Shown here piece by piece: positions 17,641 to 26,217 of a DNA stretch of 46,641 nt. The position numbers and the translations under genes were made by a program. The notes beneath the pieces were generated by a model. The model ran no database searches. It saw only the letters and a program-made list of their open reading frames with translations, and was not told the origin of the DNA. The DNA is from Microbulbifer okhotskensis (lineage in GTDB: Bacteria; Pseudomonadota; Gammaproteobacteria; Pseudomonadales; Cellvibrionaceae). Numbering within the stretch: the stretch's first letter is position 1; each line of letters starts with the position of its first letter. The stretch is from contig NZ_JALBWM010000029.1 of the NCBI RefSeq assembly GCF_023895975.1, positions 1 to 46,641 on the forward strand, in the 5' to 3' direction.

Positions 17641-18984
17641 ATGTTTAATTTATTTATTACTCAGATTCCCGGGAGAAGACCTGAAATTGTGAGTTGGTGC
17701 CTAGACTTCCCCAAGAGTGGAGTGTTGGGGGCAGGTGGCGAAGTTCTGAAAAATGGATTTTTTTTTCAGGGCTGGGTATTAACAAATAAAAATTTACGAG
17801 CCATACCTTACGTGAAACATGGCGGAGACAAAAAATACCTTAGTCTCAATAAAGATAGAGTAGACGTTATTGAAAGAGTTGGGAAATCCAAGCAGCTTTG
17901 CCGTGCACAATACAAGTGTGGGTTCGGGGAAAAAATCCCTATTAATTCCCCTGGTGGAGTTTTTGGTTTTGAAATTCAAGGGAGGGGATATGATGTAATT
18001 AAATTTTCTATTGAAGGGGATCTGAAAGTTTTAGAGGGTAAGGCCGGCTGGCTTTTTTTAGATAATGATTCTAATAATAGCGTTTTGCAGTTTAAGGGCG
18101 AACTTGGTTTAAGCGAAAAACAAAAATATGCCTGGAGGTCCTACTTAACTTCATTTGGCAGTCTGGCAACTTCGAATAATTTCGGACATGCTGTATTAAT
18201 TGCCCCATCAAAAGAGATGGTAATACCTGAATACTACCCATATAAAAGAGGTAAAATTACACCTGTTGACGAGGTTGAAGCAATTTCAAAAAATGAGCAT
18301 AATTTAATACATCCAGTTTCGCAGCTAAAAGATTTCTGCAAGCGCCCCTTTCGAGTTTGTGATTCACACTGGACTCCAAAGGGAGCCAGGTGTAGTTTTA
18401 TGGAAATACTAAAAATTCTTAAGCTAGATGAGCAAATTGTGTATTCATTATTCGAAAGCGATGAATATAAAGAGTATTTATTGTGTGGTGATTTAGGTAA
18501 TAAAATATTCCCACCTCGAAGCGCATATGAAGAACTCCTGCTGAGAGTTAATTATCGAAAACATGTAAGTTATGATAACCATCTACCCAATATGGGTAGA
18601 ATAATAGTTGCTCATAACGAGAATTCGCTGTACCGGAAGAAAATAATAATCTTTGGTTCTTCTTCGAGTTACACAATGCTTGATTATGTTTGTCGTGTCT
18701 TTACAGATGTTATCTTTGTACACTCTGCAGGCAACATTGACAGAAGTGTAATTCAAGCAGAAAATCCAAATTTTGTTGTAGCTCAAACGAACGGTCGTTT
18801 TGTGATCAAGCCGCCAAGTACGGAATTTGATCTTCTTCAAGAGGTTAAAAGGAAGTGGGCTGAGTTGGATATGAAAGCCAAGGAAAATATTCTTAAAAAT
18901 CAAGGGAAGAGGTTAGCGCAAAAAGTTGGTTTTTCTACATATTTTGATAGAATAAACAAAGAATACCATCTTTGCTCCAGTTGA
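17641..18984 (+). CDS. AlgX/AlgJ-like SGNH-type protein with N-terminal accessory module, copy 2
   Basis: The 447-residue protein is a larger relative of the product at 15976. The shared part begins near residue 135 with LEGKAGWLFLDNDSNNSVLQ. It has CDSHWTPKGARCSF (D-x-HW catalytic block) near 240 and IIIFGSSSSYTMLDYV near 340. It ends with the same kind of helical tail. The first ~130 residues form a separate beta-rich module (FFQGWVLTNKNL, PGGVFGFEIQGRG) resembling the accessory modules at the start of the glycosyltransferase at 12981. No signal peptide is visible. ATG 17641 is chosen over TTG 17632, though neither has a clear ribosome-binding site. Function is inferred only as polysaccharide acylation or deacylation. 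Confidence 0.68.
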   Translation: MFNLFITQIPGRRPEIVSWCLDFPKSGVLGAGGEVLKNGFFFQGWVLTNKNLRAIPYVKHGGDKKYLSLNKDRVDVIERVGKSKQLCRAQYKCGFGEKIPINSPGGVFGFEIQGRGYDVIKFSIEGDLKVLEGKAGWLFLDNDSNNSVLQFKGELGLSEKQKYAWRSYLTSFGSLATSNNFGHAVLIAPSKEMVIPEYYPYKRGKITPVDEVEAISKNEHNLIHPVSQLKDFCKRPFRVCDSHWTPKGARCSFMEILKILKLDEQIVYSLFESDEYKEYLLCGDLGNKIFPPRSAYEELLLRVNYRKHVSYDNHLPNMGRIIVAHNENSLYRKKIIIFGSSSSYTMLDYVCRVFTDVIFVHSAGNIDRSVIQAENPNFVVAQTNGRFVIKPPSTEFDLLQEVKRKWAELDMKAKENILKNQGKRLAQKVGFSTYFDRINKEYHLCSS

Positions 18985-19095
18985 TAGTTTATATCAATAG
19001 GTTGCGCCTATTGATTCAGGTCGCCTGATTGTATTTTCTGATGACTTGCGTCGTAATTTTAATCTTTGTTACTGAATTCAATAAGTTGTTTTTTA

Positions 19096-21297
19096 ATGTT
19101 TTCTTTTCTAAAAAAAAAGATCTCCCTCCTAAAAATACCTCACTTATACAGTGTTGATTTGAGGTATTTTATTCCATATTCCAAGAATAGCTTTTCTGGT
19201 TATGGTGATAATGAGTTAACTGCTGGCCCAAGCGGGGCTAGCTTTAATTTTTCTGGCGTGCCCTTGCCCAAAGGGTGGTATATGCTAGAGCTTTTTGCTA
19301 CTTCAAGTCAAAGTTATTTAGATCTAAATTTTCCTTTGGAACATAGTGGGACAAGGAAAGCAATTGATCAATTTTTTCCAATTAGAAGTGGAAGATTGGC
19401 TAAACGACTAATTTGGCTACCAAGGGGGGGGGAGACTTTAAGCATCTCCATTAATTCGGCTAACACCAGGTTGACATTCAATAAGCTTTTAATCAAAAGA
19501 GTATCTCGAATCTTCGCAATGGATAGAATGAAATCGCATTTGTCTCGAAGAAAATTGGACTCTTCTAATGATATAGAAAGGTTATGGGTTCGATATAACT
19601 CTACTTTCCGAGCTGGGGGGGCTCGCATTTACTATTATAAGTGGATTAAAGATTTAGAAAACAAATTACTACAGAGCTATTCGAGTGGTGTTAAAGAGGG
19701 GCATGTAATTTCAATATTAATGCCAGTTGGGCCGCTAGATAAAATTAATAGAGTTATGAGATCTATAGCTTCAATATATGCTCAACATTATAAGTCTTGG
19801 AATTTGATTGTTTTATTATCGGATGGAGTGTCTACTGAGACTTCATTACAACTACATAAGTTTTCTGAGTGTAACAAGAAGTTACGTATTAAAAATATTT
19901 CTGATTGGAGGGAGTGTACTTCCACTAATCAAAACTCATATTTTTTAGTTTTCCCTCCGCGTGCATTGTTGTCTGAACATGCTTTGAGCATTTTAAATGA
20001 TGCTATAGTTGCACGCCCAGATGGGCATATTTTTTATGCCGATGAAGACCTTATTAATGAATCTGGCCGCAGAGGAAAACCAATATTTAAGCCGGCATGG
20101 AATCCAGATTTATTATATTCAACTAGCTATATTCGTGAATTTGTTTTGTTTAGAGCATCAGTATTACAGAGTGCCGGCACGCCAAATATTGTGAGTGATA
20201 CTGCGTGGGACTTAACATTGTTTCTGACTGCGATTGGAAATCCGGAAGGAAATTGTAATATATTGCATGTCCCCAGAATCTTGTACCACCGTTTTTCGTT
20301 GAAGCATTCGCCCGGATATATTGATTCTGCTAAGATGACAGTTTATAGATATATTTCCAGTTCGTATAATAGTGATGTAAACGTCTGTATTGGCGATAGC
20401 GGAAGTCATCTTGATATTTTATGGAAAGTCCCAAAGCCGGAACCACTTGTTAGCTTGCTGATTCCAACCAGAAATCAGCTGGATGTCCTTAAAAAATGTG
20501 TATTAAGTATTTTGGGTAAGACCGCATACTCAAATTATGAAATTATAATTTTGGATAATCAGAGCGATGACCCAAATATTCATGAATTCTTCAAAGAGAT
20601 ATCTTTTGATGGTCGGGTTAGAGTAATACCTTTTAATGAGCCATTTAATTATTCGAAAATTAATAATTTTGGTGTCTTCAATTCTAATGGGAGTATTGTA
20701 GGGTTAATTAACAATGATGTTGAGGTTATAACTCCCGGGTGGTTGACGGAAATGGTAGGACACGCTTTAAGGCCGGAAATTGGTTGTGTGGGTGCAAAAC
20801 TTTATTATAATGATCGGCGTATACAGCATGCTGGTGTTGTTGTCGGCCTGGGTGGACTAGCTGGCCATGTTCACAAATTTCACGAAGAAGATAGTGATGG
20901 TTATATGGGGCGCCTGAAAGCTACTCAAAACTATCTCGCTGTAACAGCTGCATGCTTATTAATTAGAAAGGAAGTCTTTGAAGAAGTCGGTGGGTTAAAT
21001 GAAATAGAGCTGAAAGTAGCCTTTAATGATGTAGACCTTTGTCTAAAAGTTGCGCAAGCCGGTTACAGAAATCTGTGGACTCCAAATGCTGAACTTTATC
21101 ATCATGAATCTGTTAGTCGAGGTATGGATGATACTCGAGAAAAACGTGCCCGGTTTGAAAAAGAAGCAAAATATCTAAAAGAAATTTGGGTGAATAATTT
21201 AGAGGTTGATCCCTGTTATAGTCCTTTTCTGACTCATTTGAGGGAGGATTTTTCTTTGGGGTTAAATGAATACAATAATGTGCCAATTGTTAGGTAG
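19096..21297 (+). CDS. Tandem-domain GT2 glycosyltransferase (O-antigen/rhamnosyltransferase type)
   Basis: The 733-residue protein has an N-terminal beta-rich region of ~200 residues and then two GT-A folds. The first (~203-430) includes ISILMPVGPLDKINRVMRSI and FYADEDLI. The second (~445-690) includes SLLIPTRNQLDVLKKCVLSI, a GLINNDVEVITPGWL D-x-D-like motif, AACLLIRKEVFEEVGG and NDVDLCLKVAQAGYRNLW, as in RfbC-like and rhamnan/O-antigen transferases. ATG 19096 is preferred to TTG 19066, though the ribosome-binding site is poor. The gene contains a G9 tract at 19424-19432 and a G7 tract at 19615-19621. It is strongly A+T-rich. It probably extends the capsule chain in the cytoplasm, and the donor may be dTDP-rhamnose. 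Confidence 0.88.
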   Translation: MFSFLKKKISLLKIPHLYSVDLRYFIPYSKNSFSGYGDNELTAGPSGASFNFSGVPLPKGWYMLELFATSSQSYLDLNFPLEHSGTRKAIDQFFPIRSGRLAKRLIWLPRGGETLSISINSANTRLTFNKLLIKRVSRIFAMDRMKSHLSRRKLDSSNDIERLWVRYNSTFRAGGARIYYYKWIKDLENKLLQSYSSGVKEGHVISILMPVGPLDKINRVMRSIASIYAQHYKSWNLIVLLSDGVSTETSLQLHKFSECNKKLRIKNISDWRECTSTNQNSYFLVFPPRALLSEHALSILNDAIVARPDGHIFYADEDLINESGRRGKPIFKPAWNPDLLYSTSYIREFVLFRASVLQSAGTPNIVSDTAWDLTLFLTAIGNPEGNCNILHVPRILYHRFSLKHSPGYIDSAKMTVYRYISSSYNSDVNVCIGDSGSHLDILWKVPKPEPLVSLLIPTRNQLDVLKKCVLSILGKTAYSNYEIIILDNQSDDPNIHEFFKEISFDGRVRVIPFNEPFNYSKINNFGVFNSNGSIVGLINNDVEVITPGWLTEMVGHALRPEIGCVGAKLYYNDRRIQHAGVVVGLGGLAGHVHKFHEEDSDGYMGRLKATQNYLAVTAACLLIRKEVFEEVGGLNEIELKVAFNDVDLCLKVAQAGYRNLWTPNAELYHHESVSRGMDDTREKRARFEKEAKYLKEIWVNNLEVDPCYSPFLTHLREDFSLGLNEYNNVPIVR

Positions 21298-21406
21298 CAG
21301 TTGACTTTTTGTCGGTATATGTATACACCATTTTTCATCTGGGTTGTTGGGGGGGAGTTAAGGTGTTAATAGAAAATACGATAGTATAGTTAGCGGAAAT
21401 TTTTTT

Positions 21407-23140
21407 ATGACTCTGATGGAGACTTTTGTATCTATCGTTTTTTTGTTGACCATTGTGTTTTTGATTTTCACAAGGATTAGGCCGTCTTTAATTTTTGTGT
21501 CAGCGGCAACACTTTGCTTTTTGAGTGGTTTGGTTACATCTGAGTTAGTATTACAGAAGGCTGTTAATCCAGGCCTTGTCACTCTGGTGATGCTTCTCCT
21601 TATTTCAATTGGACTTGAAAAAGCGAGCTGGTTGAAGGCTATTTCTGACGGGCTTATCGGCGGAAAATTCAAGGTGACCTTATTTAAATTGATATGTGTT
21701 ACGGCTTTAAGTTCAGCTTTTCTAAATAATACTGCTGTTGTTGCAACTCTATCATCTAGTGTCAAGGCACAGCGACGTCACCCTTCAGGAAAGTTGTTAT
21801 TACCTCTTTCCTACGCTGCAATTTTGGGGGGGACATTGACCCTGATCGGGACGTCTACTAACTTAATTGTAAACAGTTTTGTGCTAGATAAGGGCGAGGC
21901 TCCATTAGAGTTTTTTACCTTCCTTCCTGTAGGTATTGGAGCTGTTTTAGTTGGGCTCGCAATACTACTTACGTGCAACCATCTAGTTCCTACTGGCGAC
22001 ACAGTTGAGGAGGAGGTTGCTCGGTATTTACTGGAGGCAGAGGTTATCGATGATTCCTCTCTGAATGGTTACAGTGTTGAGCACAACAATCTCCGTCAGC
22101 TTGAAACACTATATTTAGTAGAGATTGTACGTAATGGGCTTAGTATTAGTCCCGTTGCGCCTACCGAAGTGATACGTAGTGGGGATAAGCTGATTTTTAG
22201 TGGAGACATTCGCGATTTAGAAAGGCTGCGGGTTATCGAAGGGCTGCGTCTATTTGCCTTGGATGATGATGCTCTCCATATGGATTTAACTGAAGTGGTA
22301 TTAACTTCAAACTCAAGCATTATCGGTGAAACTTTAAAAAGCTGTCAGTTTCGAACTCGGTTTGATGCGGCGGTAGTGGCCATACGTCGCGGGGGCGATC
22401 GGCTTTCTGGTAAATTCGGAGAGATCAGGTTACAATCTGGAGATGCGCTATTGCTGGCCGTGGGTCAGGACTTTAAACATCACCGTAATATCGATAAGAA
22501 CTTTTTTGTAATAAGTGGCGCTCAATTGCAGCGGCAGCTTTCCCAGAAAAACAGTTGGTTACTTGGAGTTGGATTTGCAACAGTAGTTGCGGGCTCTGCG
22601 CTGGGATTTTTTTCGTTGTTAAAGGGGTTGGTGGTATTACTGGGGGGTATGTTGGCGCTTAATATCGTAACAACATCGGAACTCCAGCGGCGTTTTCCCT
22701 TTCAAATTTGGGTGATTATCGCCAGCGCCCTTGTATTGGCAGAGGCGTTTTCTGGCAGCGGTCTGGCGGATACCCTGGCTCAGTCAATGCGGTTAGTTTT
22801 ATGGGATTCTGGCCCATTTGCTGGCGTAGTGGGAGTATTTTTGCTAACCCTCTTGCTGACTGAACTCATGACCAACAATGCAGCCGCAGCACTGACCTTC
22901 CCCCTGGCGTGGAGCCTAGCCGAGAGTTTCGGTGTAAGCTGGATGCCGTTTGTGATGGCTGTGGCCTATGGGGCCAGTGCGAGTTTTCTTACCCCGTTTG
23001 GTTACCAGACCAATCTGATTGTGCAAAACCTCGGTGGCTATCACTTGCGCGACTTCCTGCGCGCGGGTTTGCCACTCACCATTGCTTATTCGATTACGGT
23101 TTTAGTGCTGCTACCGATTGTATTTCCCTTTGAGAGTTGA
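21407..23140 (+). CDS. SLC13/DASS-type transporter with two RCK (TrkA-C) domains
   Basis: The 577-residue membrane protein has the repeated ion-transporter fold. Its first half carries LGGTLTLIGTSTNLIVNSFV and its second half the matching SFLTPFGYQTNLIVQNLGGY, the paired helical-hairpin signatures of the SLC13/SAC1 group. Between them (~205-375) lie two soluble TrkA-C-like domains (LYLVEIVRNGLSISPVAP; VVLTSNSSIIGETLKSCQF). This layout is common in bacterial sulfate or dicarboxylate permeases. Its place inside a capsule cluster is unusual; sulfate import for a sulfated capsule is one guess, but no sulfotransferase is seen. The next gene begins 6 bases after its stop, so it is cotranscribed with capsule genes. 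Confidence 0.88.
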   Translation: MTLMETFVSIVFLLTIVFLIFTRIRPSLIFVSAATLCFLSGLVTSELVLQKAVNPGLVTLVMLLLISIGLEKASWLKAISDGLIGGKFKVTLFKLICVTALSSAFLNNTAVVATLSSSVKAQRRHPSGKLLLPLSYAAILGGTLTLIGTSTNLIVNSFVLDKGEAPLEFFTFLPVGIGAVLVGLAILLTCNHLVPTGDTVEEEVARYLLEAEVIDDSSLNGYSVEHNNLRQLETLYLVEIVRNGLSISPVAPTEVIRSGDKLIFSGDIRDLERLRVIEGLRLFALDDDALHMDLTEVVLTSNSSIIGETLKSCQFRTRFDAAVVAIRRGGDRLSGKFGEIRLQSGDALLLAVGQDFKHHRNIDKNFFVISGAQLQRQLSQKNSWLLGVGFATVVAGSALGFFSLLKGLVVLLGGMLALNIVTTSELQRRFPFQIWVIIASALVLAEAFSGSGLADTLAQSMRLVLWDSGPFAGVVGVFLLTLLLTELMTNNAAAALTFPLAWSLAESFGVSWMPFVMAVAYGASASFLTPFGYQTNLIVQNLGGYHLRDFLRAGLPLTIAYSITVLVLLPIVFPFES

Positions 23141-23146
23141 GTTCAG

Positions 23147-24076
23147 GTGACTGGTTTGGATCGAGTTAGCCGCTGGCTGATTGTGGAGGAAGGAAGAAAT
23201 CCCTCCACGGATTATTTTATTTTGCCATACCTGAGAAAATTGGGGGTCGATGCCGAGCGTTTAACTTTTGATCAACTTCCGGCAGAGGGACAACTGCAGG
23301 GGGCTGAGGTGATCTTTGTGCGGTATGTCCCTAGCAAGTGGCAATCCTTACTGGATCAAAATTTGGCTAAAATTTCTAAGATCCATTTTTTCATGGATGA
23401 TGATCTGTTTGATTGGCGTGCCTTTACTGCGATGCCGCTCAGATATCAGGCCAAGATTCTACGTTACAGCTGGTCAAAACAGCATTGGCTGAAATCAGTG
23501 GGTGCGCAGCTTTGGGTATCAACGCCTTATTTGCAGCAAAAGTATTCTGATTGGTCTCCTGAATTACTGCAGGCTGGACCCCTAAAGGCAGCTTCCGAAC
23601 CGGCATTGAATGTTTTTTATCACGGTTCGGCATCGCATCAGGCCGATATCCATTGGCTATTGCCTGTTATTGAAGAGGTTCTTGAGCGGAATTCAAGGCT
23701 AACTTTCGAGATCATTGGGAATACCAGTGTCAATCGTCTCTTTTGCAATATACCTCGAGTCAAGGTGTTGCATCCCATGAAGTGGCCCACCTATTTATCT
23801 ATGCTCCAGGGGCCCGGCCGCACCATAGGCTTGGCGCCACTACTGGATTCACCGTTTAATCGGGCCAGATCACACACGAAATTTTTCGATATTACTTTGA
23901 GTGGTGCTGTGGGTATCTATGCTGAAGGTGACATCTATAGCAAGGTAGTTCGTCATCGTGAAAACGGCTTATTGTTACCTATGCAAGCTTCGATATGGGT
24001 AGATGGAATTCTTGGTTTGGCTGAGAATGAATTACTTCGAGAAAGTCTATTGGTCGAGGCCAGAAAATGTCTGTAA
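23147..24076 (+). CDS. Glycosyltransferase-like protein (GT-B fold) of the capsule locus
   Basis: The 309-residue product starts at GTG 23147, six bases after the transporter stop. It resembles the GT1/GT4 type: VFYHGSASHQADIHWLLPVI (start of the C-terminal Rossmann half, near residue 165), FEIIGNTSVNRLF, IPRVKVLHPMKWPTYLSML, and the donor-binding IGLAPLLDSPFNRARSHTKF. The last is followed by DITLSGAVGIYAEGD, where an acidic E-x7-E region is usual. It overlaps kpsC by 10 bases, which implies coupled translation. Its job is probably to add a sugar to the Kdo linker or main chain; the exact acceptor is unknown. Confidence 0.8.
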   Translation: MTGLDRVSRWLIVEEGRNPSTDYFILPYLRKLGVDAERLTFDQLPAEGQLQGAEVIFVRYVPSKWQSLLDQNLAKISKIHFFMDDDLFDWRAFTAMPLRYQAKILRYSWSKQHWLKSVGAQLWVSTPYLQQKYSDWSPELLQAGPLKAASEPALNVFYHGSASHQADIHWLLPVIEEVLERNSRLTFEIIGNTSVNRLFCNIPRVKVLHPMKWPTYLSMLQGPGRTIGLAPLLDSPFNRARSHTKFFDITLSGAVGIYAEGDIYSKVVRHRENGLLLPMQASIWVDGILGLAENELLRESLLVEARKCL

Positions 24077-26109
24077 TTGGTCATTGTTCCCTGGGTTTAC
24101 GCCGATTGCATAACCTGGAAAATTTCCTGGGAGCTCCTTGCCAATATTTTTTTTATCGACCAGGTAGCTCTATAAGCTGTATGGTCGGCTGGGGACTGAA
24201 AGCAACGGCCGTTAAGGCAAAGAAAATTGCTACTGGATCAGATCTTCCTTTCATTAGTATCGAAGATGGATTTTTACGCTCCTTGGGATTGGGGGTTCAA
24301 GGCGCGCAGCCGCATAGTTTAGTGGTGGATAAAACAGGAATCTATTACGACGCTTCAAGGCCCAGCGATTTGGAAACCTTGATTAAAGACGGCGATTTTT
24401 CCCCTTCAGAACTGAAGCGTGCCGAAGCGGGACTGGAATTATTGCGGCTCAACCGGCTTTGTAAGTATAACCAGTCCATAGATCAAGCACTGGATTGGCC
24501 GGCTAAGCGTCCAGGCGTTTTGGTGGTGGACCAGACTTTTGGCGATGTGTCTGTTACTGCTGGGCAGGGGTCGGAGAGACATTTTCGGGAGATGTTGGAC
24601 AGGGCCATTGCAGAAAATCCGGATGCAGAGATATGCGTTAAAATACACCCCGATGTCATAGCTGGGAAGAAGCGTGGATATCTTTTGGAGCTGGCTTCAA
24701 GAAAGGGGTGCAGAATCATTGCTGAGGATATCTCCCCCTGGGCAATATTCGATCAGGTCGATAAGGTTTATGTGGTAACTAGCCAGCTTGGTTTCGACGC
24801 ATTAATAGCAGGTAAAGAAGTACACTGTTTTGGAATCCCCTTCTATGCTGGTTGGGGATTAACCCGGGATCGCCAAAGATCTGATCGTCGCAGTCTGAAT
24901 CGCACCTTACCCCATGTGTTTGCAGCAGCTTATTTCAGGTATAGTCAATATATAAATCCTTATTCCGGTGACAAGTGTCAGTTCGAGGATACTGTTGCTT
25001 TAATTGTTGAGCAAAAGAGGCAGTGGCTGAGATTTGAGGGTACTTGGCTGGGCGTAGGGTTTTCACTTTGGAAGCGGGGCTTTATCCCTAGTTTTCTCGC
25101 CAATAAAACTAAAGTTGCTTTTGTTAAAAAACAGAAAGAGATCTCACGTTTTCCTGCGGGAACGAATGTTTTTATATGGGCGAGCCGGGTTACTGATTTA
25201 TTACATACAAAAATTGATCGGTTGCAGCAGAAACTCTGGCATGTAGAAGATGGCTTTTTACGCTCGGCGGGATTGGGTGCAGACTTAGTGGCGCCTACCT
25301 CTCTGGTATTTGACGGGCGTGGTATTTATTTTGATGCCAGATCCCCGAGTGATCTTGAAGTTATTTTAAGCGAGACCATTTTTAGTGCCTCGCTGCTGGG
25401 TAGAGCTCAAAGTTTACACGCGTTGCTGCTGAGTAAGCGAGTGACCAAGTACAATATGGCGGGGGCTGTTTGCTTGCCTCTTCCCAATAACCAGTGCGTT
25501 ATCCTAGTGCCTGGACAAGTGGAAAGTGATGCATCTATTGCCTGTGGCTCTCCTGTTGTAAAGAGTAATTTATCTCTTTTGGAGCAGGTAAGAAAGGCGA
25601 ATCCGGATGCATATATCGTCTATAAACCTCACCCTGATGTTGTCGCCGGTGCTCGTCTTGGAGCATTGCCGTCAGGGGCCAAGCCAGTTTATGACACGCT
25701 CGTCAATGAAGGGGATATATCTCTCCTTCTTGACCGGGTTGATGAAGTACACACAATGAGTTCACTAGCTGGGTTTGAAGCCCTGTTGCGTGGAATTAAG
25801 GTTGTAACCTACGGTTTGCCTTTTTATGCTGGCTGGGGATTGACCCATGACGTCTTGCTTTCCAGGCGAGGGCAGATAAAAGCAGACCTTGAAGATTTCA
25901 GTGCCCGTAGAGGGCGCAGGCTCACTTTAGACCAGCTAATAGCAGGCACCTTACTGTTATATCCGGTGTATGTGGATAATACGTCTGGCGATTACATTGA
26001 TGCGAAAACTACGGTTGAGTTACTTGAAAGAGAGCGAGCTTCGAAACGCCGAAAGAGTCTTTTGATTAAGTTTTTTTATTGGTATCGAAGGAAATTTTTA
26101 CAGTATTGA
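24067..26109 (+). CDS. kpsC: Capsule Kdo-transferase KpsC (dual domain)
   Basis: KpsC extends the beta-linked poly-Kdo linker on phosphatidylglycerol with alternating linkages, using two catalytic halves. Both are visible in this 680-residue protein. Half one has ISIEDGFLRSLGLGVQGAQP, YDASRPSDLE and FGIPFYAGWGLTRD. Half two has WHVEDGFLRSAGLGADLVAP, FDARSPSDLE, VYKPHPDVVAG and YGLPFYAGWGLTHD. The length matches E. coli KpsC (~675). ATG 24067 overlaps the preceding gene by 10 bases. It marks this as an ABC-dependent group 2/3 capsule. No kpsF or kpsU for making the Kdo donor is nearby, so the cell probably uses its lipopolysaccharide Kdo pathway. Confidence 0.95.
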   Translation: MSVIGHCSLGLRRLHNLENFLGAPCQYFFYRPGSSISCMVGWGLKATAVKAKKIATGSDLPFISIEDGFLRSLGLGVQGAQPHSLVVDKTGIYYDASRPSDLETLIKDGDFSPSELKRAEAGLELLRLNRLCKYNQSIDQALDWPAKRPGVLVVDQTFGDVSVTAGQGSERHFREMLDRAIAENPDAEICVKIHPDVIAGKKRGYLLELASRKGCRIIAEDISPWAIFDQVDKVYVVTSQLGFDALIAGKEVHCFGIPFYAGWGLTRDRQRSDRRSLNRTLPHVFAAAYFRYSQYINPYSGDKCQFEDTVALIVEQKRQWLRFEGTWLGVGFSLWKRGFIPSFLANKTKVAFVKKQKEISRFPAGTNVFIWASRVTDLLHTKIDRLQQKLWHVEDGFLRSAGLGADLVAPTSLVFDGRGIYFDARSPSDLEVILSETIFSASLLGRAQSLHALLLSKRVTKYNMAGAVCLPLPNNQCVILVPGQVESDASIACGSPVVKSNLSLLEQVRKANPDAYIVYKPHPDVVAGARLGALPSGAKPVYDTLVNEGDISLLLDRVDEVHTMSSLAGFEALLRGIKVVTYGLPFYAGWGLTHDVLLSRRGQIKADLEDFSARRGRRLTLDQLIAGTLLLYPVYVDNTSGDYIDAKTTVELLERERASKRRKSLLIKFFYWYRRKFLQY

Positions 26110-26141
26110 TAGCAGGGTGGTTATTCCCGCTGCCTACATCT

Positions 26142-26166
26142 GGGGTTAGATTAGATGCTAATCCCC
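26142..26166 (+). terminator. Possible stem-loop after kpsC
   Basis: GGGGTTAG (26142-26149) pairs with CTAATCCCC (26158-26166) with one bulged T. No real T tract follows, so a role as terminator is doubtful. Confidence 0.3.
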
Positions 26167-26217
26167 TTGGTTGACCTGCGAGCATAAATATTCTTTTGGA
26201 TTTTTAAGGAGGCAGTT

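Noticed and set aside
21358..21765. 135-codon minus-strand frame opposite the SLC13 transporter start
   Set aside because: It is inside the transporter gene and shows no family feature.
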